Source of the DNA: Ktedonobacterales bacterium
GTDB taxonomy: Bacteria > Chloroflexota > Ktedonobacteria > Ktedonobacterales > JADMIN01
Direction of reading: 5' to 3'
NCBI GenBank assembly: GCA_025928125.1
Contig: JAICKD010000125.1
Span: forward strand, 1-7,722
DNA: 7,722 nt
Both the position numbers and the translations under genes were made by a program. The notes beneath the pieces are model-generated. The model made no database searches. It was not told the DNA's origin and worked only from the letters and a program-made list of their open reading frames with translations. Positions 1 to 6,199 of the stretch are shown here, one piece after another; the stretch's first letter is position 1; each line of letters opens with the position of its first letter.

Positions 1-57
1 CCCGCGATTAGTGATACGCAAAAAGCGCCCGTCATCGTCCGCGGGAGTGGCGTCTCG

Positions 58-966
58 ATGGGCAAGCCGTTTCTCAAGCGTCGCGAGCGTCCACTGACAC
101 TGCGTATTGCGGTGCTGACGCTGATGGCGTGCATCATCGTGACAGGCATCTTTGCGATTTATCCTCTCGGCACGGGCCAGGCGAGCGGAGGAACCGTCTT
201 CCAGGCGTTGGCCAGTTCGATGATCTGGAACAAGCAGCCGAAGTATTTCTACTACACCACGATTCAGGGCGATACACCTGAAGGCATCGCCAAGAAATTC
301 AAAGTGCAGGTCGGCGGGTTTTACGAACTGAATGCTCTCTATGCCGGTGAAGAGATTAGCATTGGCGTCGCCTATAAGATTGCCGATGATCCCAACTATG
401 GCAAAGGCTACGTGCCGCCTGCCATTCCCGCACTCCAGGCGGCTCATTATGGTAACACGCGCTTCGGGCCAAACTGGTGGGACTCGAACGCTGGCGTTAA
501 TATTCCCAGTGAGTCGCTCTGCGGGCCGAACGGCGGCAGCGATCCGCTTGCCTACAAGCTGACCTCGCCGAACTGGAATTCCTATTGGGTGCGCGGCTAC
601 ATCGTCTATGGCACATGGGTTTACCATACCGGCGTAGACCTGGCGGCTCCGCGTGGGAACCCAATTCATGCCGCGCAGCAGGGGCAGGTCATCTGGGCTG
701 GTTACGATGCCACCAACGGCCTGGGGTGGTCGGTGAAGATCGACCACTGCAACCATCTCTCGACGGTCTACGGCCACATGGACAAGCTGCTCGTCTCGGT
801 GGGCCAGTACGTCACGCAGGGCCAGCCCATTGGACTGGAAGGCTCGACGGGCAACTCGACCGGACCACACCTGCACTATATGGTGGAGTGGAACAACCTG
901 TGGCTCGATCCGATGTTGTACTACGCCAGTAAATACACGATCTCCCACTACGTTGCCCCGTCGTGA
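58..966 (+). CDS. Membrane-anchored LysM domain / M23 family metallopeptidase
   Basis: Predicted zinc endopeptidase that cuts peptide cross-bridges of peptidoglycan on the outer face of the membrane. As read from 58 it has 302 residues: a basic N-terminus (KRRERP), one hydrophobic segment at about 16-36, a LysM-like domain at about 62-109 (QGDTPEGIAKKF, then an IGVAYKI ending), a linker rich in Trp, Tyr and Asn, and a C-terminal M23 domain at about 180-287. All M23 active-site elements are visible: H190 and D194 (HTGVD), H240 (YGH), and H271 and H273 (GPHLHY). By family precedent zinc is bound by H190, D194 and H273, so the enzyme should be active. The start is uncertain. A GGGAG lies 10 bases before the ATG, but the frame has no stop back to base 1 and upstream codons read plausibly (KAPVIVRGSG), so this may be an internal Met. 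Family assignment is firm; substrate and start are not. Confidence 0.9.
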   Translation: MGKPFLKRRERPLTLRIAVLTLMACIIVTGIFAIYPLGTGQASGGTVFQALASSMIWNKQPKYFYYTTIQGDTPEGIAKKFKVQVGGFYELNALYAGEEISIGVAYKIADDPNYGKGYVPPAIPALQAAHYGNTRFGPNWWDSNAGVNIPSESLCGPNGGSDPLAYKLTSPNWNSYWVRGYIVYGTWVYHTGVDLAAPRGNPIHAAQQGQVIWAGYDATNGLGWSVKIDHCNHLSTVYGHMDKLLVSVGQYVTQGQPIGLEGSTGNSTGPHLHYMVEWNNLWLDPMLYYASKYTISHYVAPS

Positions 967-1105
967 CGCTCTCACCGGGTGTGCGATCTGGCCGTTCTCG
1001 ATGCATCGTGCGGCATAGAGTGAGTTGTGGCAACACGCGGCAGAGGTTGGCCGTAGATATGCCAGAGATTACTGTGCCGCGCGATGTGGGGAATAGTAAC
1101 GGTCC

Positions 1106-2497
1106 ATGGCTGACGAAGTAGATTACTATGCTGTTCTGGGGCTGCCTCCGAGCGCTGACGACGCGACGATCCGGCTGGCTTACCGCCGCCTGGCCCGACG
1201 CTACCATCCAGACATCGCCGGGGACGAGAACCTGCACCTGATGCAGACGCTCAATCAGGCATACCAGACGCTGAGCGACCCGGAGCGCCGTCGCCACTAC
1301 GACGCCAGCCGCCCTCCTCCGCCTGCGACCGACGTGGAGCCACCGCATACCCCGCAACACCCACCCCAGCGGCCACCGCAACAACCGCATTCACCCGCTC
1401 AAGCCGCCCGCCGTCCCGAATCGGTGACCGCCAGCGCTGGCCCATTGCGCCGCCTCGCGGTCTTCGACGATGGCCAGGCGAGCGCCGTCGTCTCGGTTGC
1501 ACTGGCGCAGGGCGGCGCGGTGGCGGCTGTGGGGCATATCGATGGCCAGATCGCGCTCTGGAACACCACGCGAGATCGCCCAGCGGCGCGGCTGGCATTG
1601 GGTACGCCGGGACAGGCGGGTACGCTGAGTGAGGTGCGTATCTCGGCTGACGCTGCGCTGGTGGTAGCGTGGGGATTCGCGCTAGGCCTCGCCGTCTGGC
1701 ACGTGGCTGATGGGGCGCGGCGCTGGTCGAGCCAGATGAATGCGCCCTCAGGTCTGATGGACGCCGTCTTTCTGCCCCATCCGGCGGGGTTGTTGCGCCT
1801 GGCGCTGCCCGATGCTCCTCAGGCGCTCGCCGAGAGCGATCCGTTTTACTGGGCGGACCGTGGGCGTGGTGGCACCGCCATCTATACCCGGCCGCTGCCA
1901 GCCAGCGGGCCGATCCATCCGGGATGGGCCACACCGCTCCACTGCTACGAGGCGGGTCGGCAAAAGCGGCCCGAGCCAGTCCCGTGGCAGGTCAGGGAAC
2001 GCGCGCTCTCCGCCGATGGCCGCCGACTCCTGACTTTTTCGACTGGTCGGCCTGAGGGCAGGCCGCGCTCGCAGATTCTGCGCCTGTGGGATATCGAGGC
2101 GCGCTCGCACCGTGGCAATGTCGAGCCACGGCGCATCGCCGAGGTCATCGAGCCTGACGGCAGACTGCTGTTTCCGCTGGCGGTTACGCCCGATCTTGCC
2201 GCTGTCGCCCTGGCGGATTTCCTGGGCCACATGCAGGTCCGCTCGCTCGACGGACGCCTTCGCCGCACTGTCGCGACTGGCCCTGTGCCAATCGACGCTT
2301 TCGCCGCGCTGACATCGGACGCCGCGTTGCTGGCGATTGCCCATGGGCAGCGCCTCGACCTCTGGGATACGCGGACCGGCCAGCAACTCCAGAACTGGCA
2401 ACTGACCGCGCCACTCACCGCGCTCTCCTTCGCCCCCACGGCGCACCCCGTCTTGGCGCTCGGCCTGCCCAATGGGCTGACGGAAATGTGGGGATAG
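1106..2497 (+). CDS. J-domain protein with C-terminal WD40-like beta-propeller
   Basis: A 463-residue probable cytoplasmic protein. Residues 5-67 form a DnaJ (J) domain: YYAVLGLPPSADD, a basic helix, the HPD tripeptide at 34-36 that stimulates DnaK ATPase, and an ending NQAYQTLSDPERRRHYD. Residues about 69-104 are a linker rich in Pro, Gln and His. Residues about 115-463 look like a WD40 propeller, with blade endings LWN (151-153), VWHV (197-200), LWDI (327-330), LWDT (419-422) and MWG (461-463), and weaker blades between. It has no Gly/Phe region, zinc finger or DnaJ C-terminal substrate domain, so it is not housekeeping DnaJ. By family knowledge it is a type III J-protein, in which the extra domain chooses the client or location. 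I infer that the propeller is a docking platform for DnaK recruitment; the client is unknown. A GGGGAA at 1088-1093 lies 12 bases before the ATG, a somewhat long spacing. No signal peptide or membrane segment is seen. Confidence 0.86.
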   Translation: MADEVDYYAVLGLPPSADDATIRLAYRRLARRYHPDIAGDENLHLMQTLNQAYQTLSDPERRRHYDASRPPPPATDVEPPHTPQHPPQRPPQQPHSPAQAARRPESVTASAGPLRRLAVFDDGQASAVVSVALAQGGAVAAVGHIDGQIALWNTTRDRPAARLALGTPGQAGTLSEVRISADAALVVAWGFALGLAVWHVADGARRWSSQMNAPSGLMDAVFLPHPAGLLRLALPDAPQALAESDPFYWADRGRGGTAIYTRPLPASGPIHPGWATPLHCYEAGRQKRPEPVPWQVRERALSADGRRLLTFSTGRPEGRPRSQILRLWDIEARSHRGNVEPRRIAEVIEPDGRLLFPLAVTPDLAAVALADFLGHMQVRSLDGRLRRTVATGPVPIDAFAALTSDAALLAIAHGQRLDLWDTRTGQQLQNWQLTAPLTALSFAPTAHPVLALGLPNGLTEMWG

Positions 2498-2526
2498 CGC
2501 GTCACCGCGCTCTTCTCGTCTCTTCC
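2496..2526 (+). terminator. Possible weak terminator overlapping the J/WD40 stop codon
   Basis: AGCGCG (2496-2501) and CGCGCT (2506-2511) form a perfect 6-bp GC stem with a TCAC loop, beginning inside the TAG stop codon. A pyrimidine-rich stretch (CTTCTCGTCTCTTCC) follows in place of a clean T-run. The stem is short and the tail is mixed C and T, so termination may be partial or this may be chance. Confidence 0.35.
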
Positions 2527-2634
2527 GTCGCTGGCAGCGGCTACCGGGTGAATGATAGAGTTAGTTACAAGAGAGGTCAGCATGCGCGGAGCCGTCGCTG
2601 GCCTGTAGACATCTGGAAGGCGACAAGGCGACGG

Positions 2635-2640
2635 AAGGAG
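2635..2640 (+). promoter_or_regulatory. Ribosome binding site AAGGAG for the 2649 gene
   Basis: A full AAGGAG lies 8 bases before the ATG at 2649. It decides against an in-frame GTG at 2640, whose first base is the last G of this site and which therefore could not use it. Confidence 0.8.
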
Positions 2641-2648
2641 TGATCCCG

Positions 2649-3158
2649 ATGGCAGATGGCAATCATGCGGCTGGCGGCAAGCCAAAGATTCTTGGCGTGC
2701 CTCACGAGATGACCAATGACGAGGCGGAGGGCATCGCGCAGATGATCCAGGAGGCCCAGCACTCCGCCCGCCAGCAGACGATCCCTGCCGACGACCTTGC
2801 CGAGAACGCCACTACCAGTATGCGGCCCGAGGTTGAGCAGGTCGTTGCGGCCAGCCATGTGCGCGACATTTTACGCAAGTTCAATCGAGAATTTCTCTAT
2901 GGCCAGGGACGTTTCGACGAATATGCCGGTGGGTTGTTGCTCAAATGGGGCGACGGCTACTCGCGGAAACATATCTGGATTACTGTCGAGGACGATAACC
3001 TCGTCTTCCAGACGAGCCACGAGCGTTCCTGCGGCAAGAGCGTCTGCGCCAACGGTCATCACAGCTATCCGCCAGATATGTGGCGCGATCCGCGTGTCAT
3101 CAACGAAGAGTTGGCGGAACAGTTCCGCCGCCCGGTGCAGGAAAGCAGCGACGACTAG
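2649..3158 (+). CDS. Uncharacterised 169-residue protein with Cys/His cluster
   Basis: I do not recognise this family. The product is soluble and rather acidic, with no signal peptide or membrane segment. Residues 1-60 are polar and low in hydrophobics, with one likely helix (NDEAEGIAQMIQEAQ), and may be flexible. Residues 62-85 look helical (EVEQVVAASHVRDILRKFN). Residues about 93-124 alternate like beta strands (YAGGLLLKWGDG, HIWITVEDDNLVFQ). Next comes a compact cluster, C128, C133, H137 and H138 (CX4CX3HH), which might bind metal or be redox-active; this is inference only. The tail is charged and ends in ESSDD. The ATG at 2649 is chosen for its strong ribosome binding site. Nothing in the 151 bases upstream is a clear promoter. 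The gene is followed after 62 bases by the receiver-like gene, and the two may be co-transcribed. That it is a real gene is well supported by its start signal and sensible composition. Confidence 0.8.
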   Translation: MADGNHAAGGKPKILGVPHEMTNDEAEGIAQMIQEAQHSARQQTIPADDLAENATTSMRPEVEQVVAASHVRDILRKFNREFLYGQGRFDEYAGGLLLKWGDGYSRKHIWITVEDDNLVFQTSHERSCGKSVCANGHHSYPPDMWRDPRVINEELAEQFRRPVQESSDD

Positions 3159-3205
3159 CTGCGCGCGGCAGGGCCAGCGAGTATGCTGACGACAGATGGC
3201 GAGTT

Positions 3206-3212
3206 GAGAGGA
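3206..3212 (+). promoter_or_regulatory. Ribosome binding site GAGAGGA for the 3221 gene
   Basis: GAGAGGA ends 8 bases before the ATG at 3221. It fixes the start of the receiver-like gene after the end of the previous gene, rather than at an in-frame ATG at 3080 inside that gene. Confidence 0.7.
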
Positions 3213-3220
3213 TAATCGGT

Positions 3221-3643
3221 ATGCGGGAATCTGGCGAGTCCGAGACATCGTTGAAATCCGTCATGCTGCTCGATACCGACCTCTTTTTCGTCGTCAAAGT
3301 GCGCACGACGCTCCAGCATGCGGGCTACGACGTGCGCACGGCGCGCTCGCTGGCCGATTTCACGGAGCGGCTCGTGGCGGATGCTCCGGCGCTGGCGCTG
3401 GTGAATACCGCCATTGCTGGCGTAGACTGGCGAGCGGCCATCGTTGCGGCGCGTGCGGCGCGGATCCCAGTGATCGCGTTCGGTTCGCATGTCGATCTGG
3501 AGACGCAGCAGGCGGCGCGTGATGCTGGCGCCACGCGCGTTATCGCGAACTCGAAGCTGGCCGCCGATCTTCCCGGTATCGTGGCCCGGACACTGCAAGC
3601 ATCATCTTCAACAGCCGATTCCGCGCCATCCGCGGAGACGTGA
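3221..3643 (+). CDS. Stand-alone degenerate receiver (pseudo-response-regulator) domain
   Basis: A 140-residue protein that is essentially one CheY-like fold with no output domain. The order matches a receiver: beta-1 SVMLLDTD (13-20), a helix, beta-2 YDVRTA, beta-3 ALALVN (57-62), beta-4 IPVIAFGS (82-89), beta-5 TRVIANSK (105-112), and a last helix to about 127, then a Ser/Ala tail. The phosphorylation chemistry looks lost. The aspartate expected after beta-3 is N62, the Thr/Ser position after beta-4 aligns with G88 (S89 is next), and the conserved Lys after beta-5 aligns with N110 (K112 is near). D18 and D20 remain from the acidic pocket. By known precedent such pseudo-receivers act through protein contacts rather than His-Asp phosphotransfer. 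No histidine kinase is in the window. It lies 62 bases after the Cys/His gene and 84 before tkt. The fold call is by motif reading; a different flavodoxin-like alpha/beta domain remains possible. Confidence 0.72.
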   Translation: MRESGESETSLKSVMLLDTDLFFVVKVRTTLQHAGYDVRTARSLADFTERLVADAPALALVNTAIAGVDWRAAIVAARAARIPVIAFGSHVDLETQQAARDAGATRVIANSKLAADLPGIVARTLQASSSTADSAPSAET

Positions 3644-3709
3644 TCCATTATCTGTCATCTATCGTGATATCGCTGAGTCCGCTGGATTCGGCTGATGGTT
3701 TCGCAGTTC

Positions 3710-3715
3710 AGGAGG
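3710..3715 (+). promoter_or_regulatory. Ribosome binding site AGGAGG for transketolase
   Basis: A perfect AGGAGG lies 12 bases before the ATG at 3728. The spacing is long, but the alternative in-frame ATG at 3695 has no comparable site and would place this motif inside the coding region. Confidence 0.65.
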
Positions 3716-3727
3716 ATATCCGAAGCG

Positions 3728-5614
3728 ATGAGCATTACCGCACAGACCGACCCCGCCACGCTGAATCAGTGGCACGAACTGGCGCAACAGTTGCGCGTGG
3801 ATAGCATCCGCTGCTCCACCAAGGCGGGATCTGGGCATCCGACCTCATCCATGTCGGCGGCCGACCTGATGGCCGTGTTGATGAGCGAGTATCTCCACTA
3901 TGATTTCGCGAATCCCCACACTCCCAACAATGACCACCTCATCTTCTCGAAGGGACACGCCTCGCCGCTGCTCTACTCGATCTACAAGGCCGCGGGCGCC
4001 GTCTCCGATGAGGAATTTATGACGCTACGCCAGCGTGGCAGCCGCATGGAAGGCCACCCGACGCCAGTGCTGCCGTGGGTGGATGTGGCCACCGGATCGC
4101 TCGGCCAGGGGCTGCCCATCGGCGTTGGCGTTGCGATTGCGGGCAAGTATCTCGACAAATTGCCGTATCACGTCTGGGTGGTGCTGGGCGATAGCGAGAT
4201 GGCCGAAGGCTCGATCTGGGAGGCTCTGGAACTTGCGGGACACTATCAGCTCAACAACCTAATCGGGATTCTCGATATGAACCGGCTCGGCCAGCGGGGC
4301 GAGACGATGCTCGGCTGGAATGGCGACGCCTACGCCGCGCGCGCGAAGGCTTTCGGCTGGCACACCATCGAGATCGATGGCCACGACCTGAGCCAGATCA
4401 ACGACGCCTACCAGGAGGCGCTTCAGCAGGCGACCCAGCCGACGCTCATTGTCGCCAGAACGGTCAAGGGCAAGGGTTTCCCGGAGATCGAGAATAAGAA
4501 CGGCTGGCATGGCAAGGCGCTGCCAAAAGACATGGCCGAGCGGGCAATTGCTGAGCTGGGCGGCGAGCGCAATATTATTGTCAAGGTGCATGCGCCCGAC
4601 GCGCTCCAGCCCGCGGCCCGCCCGAAGACGGAGCCGTTGCAGCTGCCGACATATCCCAGCGGCACGCCGGTCGCCACACGTTCCGCCTATGGAGACGCGC
4701 TCAAGGCGCTTGGCGCGGCGCGCGCGGATGTTGTCGGGCTGGATGGCGAGGTCAGCAACTCGACCTATGCTGAGACATTCGCCAAGGCCTTCCCCGACCG
4801 CTTCTTCGAGCAATATATCGCCGAGCAGCAGATGACCGCCGCCGCCGTTGGCCTTCAGGTGCGTGGCTATGTGCCGTTCGCCTCAACGTTTGCGGCGTTC
4901 TTCAGCCGCGCCTACGACTTCATTCGCATGGCGGCGATCTCGCGCGCCAACATCCGCCTCTGCGGCTCGCACGCGGGTGTCTCAATTGGTGAGGATGGCC
5001 CGTCGCAGATGGCGCTCGAAGACCTGGCGATGATGCGCGCGGTGTTTGGCAGCACCGTGCTCTATCCCAGCGACGCCAACCAGACGGCGCAACTGGTGGC
5101 TGAGATGGCCGACCAGAAGGGCATCGTCTATCTACGCACGACACGCGAGAAGACCCCGATCCTCTACGGTCCCGACGAGCGCTTCCCCATTGGCGGAAGC
5201 CGGGTGCTGCGGCAGTCGGAGAGCGATCAGGTGACGGTGGTTGGCGCGGGCATCACGCTGCATGAGGCGCTCAAGGCGGCGGATATGCTCAAGGGTGAGG
5301 GCGTCAACATCCGTGTGATCGACCTCTACAGCATCAAGCCGGTGGATGTGAAGACGCTGCGCGACGCGGCGGGCGCGACGGGCGGGCGCATCGTGACGGT
5401 GGAAGACCACTGGCGCGAGGGCGGCCTGGGCGCCGCCGTGCTGGATGCCTTCGCCGGGACCGACGAACAGCCGCCCGCATCGGCGATGCCGACGGTTGTC
5501 AAACTGGCAGTGCATCATATGCCCGACTCCGCCACGCCCGACCAGGAGCTTGACGAGGCTGGCATCAACGCTGCCGCGATTGTGACGGTGGTGAAGAAGC
5601 TGCTCGGCAAGTAG
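3728..5614 (+). CDS. tkt: Transketolase, single-chain animal-type
   Basis: Thiamine-diphosphate enzyme that moves two-carbon ketol units between sugar phosphates in the non-oxidative pentose phosphate pathway (and, if present, the Calvin cycle). It has 628 residues, close to the roughly 620 of animal enzymes and shorter than E. coli or yeast forms. The pyrophosphate-binding domain is N-terminal: H37 (GSGHP), H77 (SKGHA), H110 (EGHP), the ThDP/Mg motif from G154-D155 to N185, and H261 (WHGK). The pyrimidine domain (about 315-480) carries catalytic E366 (IAEQQM), H415 (CGSHAGVSIGEDGPSQ) and R473 (TTRE). A C-terminal domain follows (about 490-628). All expected catalytic and phosphate-binding residues are present, so it should be active. 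The usual GDG is GDS (S156), which I regard as a tolerated variant. The ATG at 3728 is preferred over 3695 on its ribosome binding site. The enzyme should be cytoplasmic and dimeric. A strong hairpin follows the stop. Confidence 0.97.
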   Translation: MSITAQTDPATLNQWHELAQQLRVDSIRCSTKAGSGHPTSSMSAADLMAVLMSEYLHYDFANPHTPNNDHLIFSKGHASPLLYSIYKAAGAVSDEEFMTLRQRGSRMEGHPTPVLPWVDVATGSLGQGLPIGVGVAIAGKYLDKLPYHVWVVLGDSEMAEGSIWEALELAGHYQLNNLIGILDMNRLGQRGETMLGWNGDAYAARAKAFGWHTIEIDGHDLSQINDAYQEALQQATQPTLIVARTVKGKGFPEIENKNGWHGKALPKDMAERAIAELGGERNIIVKVHAPDALQPAARPKTEPLQLPTYPSGTPVATRSAYGDALKALGAARADVVGLDGEVSNSTYAETFAKAFPDRFFEQYIAEQQMTAAAVGLQVRGYVPFASTFAAFFSRAYDFIRMAAISRANIRLCGSHAGVSIGEDGPSQMALEDLAMMRAVFGSTVLYPSDANQTAQLVAEMADQKGIVYLRTTREKTPILYGPDERFPIGGSRVLRQSESDQVTVVGAGITLHEALKAADMLKGEGVNIRVIDLYSIKPVDVKTLRDAAGATGGRIVTVEDHWREGGLGAAVLDAFAGTDEQPPASAMPTVVKLAVHHMPDSATPDQELDEAGINAAAIVTVVKKLLGK

Positions 5615-5644
5615 GCGGAACAGTCACGGCTACGCATACGTCTT

Positions 5645-5679
5645 AATTGGCAGGAGAGTATGTTGCTCCCCTGCCGATT
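5645..5679 (+). terminator. Imperfect hairpin after tkt, possible terminator
   Basis: AATTGGCAGG (5645-5654) pairs with CCTGCCGATT (5670-5679) through ten pairs including one G-T. After one A-C mismatch, GAG pairs with CTC, closing a 7-base loop (TATGTTG). It starts 31 bases after the transketolase stop. No clean T-run follows, only a T-rich stretch further on (CTTTGTGTGT, from about 5694), so it may be an atypical terminator, a 3'-end stabiliser or a leader structure for the next gene. The pairing is read directly; the function is inferred. Confidence 0.42.
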
Positions 5680-5706
5680 CGTCTATGGTGCGCTTTGTGT
5701 GTCGTG

Positions 5707-5713
5707 AAGGAGG
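5707..5713 (+). promoter_or_regulatory. Ribosome binding site AAGGAGG for the 5719 gene
   Basis: AAGGAGG lies 5 bases before the ATG at 5719 and is a near-perfect match to the anti-Shine-Dalgarno. It decides the start against an in-frame TTG at 5647, which lies inside the hairpin and would add 24 residues unlike a signal region. Confidence 0.8.
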
Positions 5714-5718
5714 GAGTC

Positions 5719-6198
5719 ATGCGCCGTCGCTGGCTCAAGATCGGCATCGTTGTCAGCGCGCTCGTGGTTGTCCCTCTTGGCGTCCGTTTCCTCATTGCCC
5801 CCATCTTCATAGACCATCCGGATAGCTTGCATATCGTGGTGACCCAGGAACGAGATTATCCCACGCTACAAAAGTCGGTGATCTTTGACCACCAGTTCTC
5901 AGCGCAGGCGACGCCGGTCTACTCAGAACTAGTGGCTGGCAAGCGCCTGGATAGTAACGATGTCTATTCTTGTCCAATCGTAAACCAGCAAATCTGGTAT
6001 CACTATGAACTGACGTTCTCCCGCTGGGGAGTCATGACCGCGACGGCAACCAGCGACGCGCGCGACTGCGGATTCATTTCCGTCAAATACCCGCTTGGCG
6101 TCACCGAAGGCTATTCCTGGTACAGAGGTGAGAATAACCCAACGTTCTGGGCCAGTCTCTACGAACTCACCAACGCGCCACAGCCGTCTGGCTTCTGA
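5719..6198 (+). CDS. Small membrane-anchored or secreted protein, function unknown
   Basis: I do not recognise this 159-residue protein. It starts with a textbook export signal: MRRRWLK, then a hydrophobic segment at about 8-30 (IGIVVSALVVVPLGVRFLIAPIF). No lipobox cysteine is seen and no signal peptidase site stands out, so it may stay anchored by its N-terminus with residues 31-159 outside. The outer part has a mixed beta-like pattern, many aromatic residues (IWYHYELTFSRWG, YSWYRG) and exactly two cysteines, C85 and C117, which could form one disulfide (inference). It shows no catalytic motif. It lies 104 bases after transketolase, with a hairpin between, so it is probably a separate unit. 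At its 3' end it meets the class V enzyme gene tail to tail with a single base between stops, with no room for a separate terminator between the coding regions. Confidence 0.8.
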   Translation: MRRRWLKIGIVVSALVVVPLGVRFLIAPIFIDHPDSLHIVVTQERDYPTLQKSVIFDHQFSAQATPVYSELVAGKRLDSNDVYSCPIVNQQIWYHYELTFSRWGVMTATATSDARDCGFISVKYPLGVTEGYSWYRGENNPTFWASLYELTNAPQPSGF

Positions 6199-6199
6199 T

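Noticed and set aside
999..1008. A perfect 10-base palindrome CGATGCATCG between the peptidase and J/WD40 genes.
   Set aside because: It has no loop, no T-run and no second copy nearby; a palindrome this size is not rare enough to call an operator.
1047..1075. TTGGCC and TACTGT at 17-base spacing as a promoter for the J/WD40 gene.
   Set aside because: Only about half the positions match the consensus, which is common by chance in 139 bases.
812..1390. A 192-codon minus-strand frame spanning the gap between the peptidase and J/WD40 genes.
   Set aside because: Most of it lies opposite clear coding sequence, its product shows no motif, and it lacks a convincing start signal.
2582..2608. A nine-codon frame (including the stop) with GAGAGG five bases upstream, as a possible leader peptide.
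   Set aside because: It is too short, has no run of regulatory codons, and no attenuator-like hairpin follows it.
1945..2685. A long open frame on the minus strand opposite the J/WD40 gene.
   Set aside because: Its product is low-complexity, rich in Arg, Ser and Ala, with no domain; it is a typical antisense shadow in high-GC DNA.
3080..3220. An in-frame upstream extension of the receiver-like gene starting at ATG 3080.
   Set aside because: It overlaps the end of the Cys/His gene, reads as low-quality sequence rich in Arg and Gly, and has no ribosome binding site, while ATG 3221 has GAGAGGA at good spacing.
3695..3727. A longer transketolase start at ATG 3695.
   Set aside because: It has no good ribosome binding site, and the AGGAGG at 3710-3715 points to ATG 3728.
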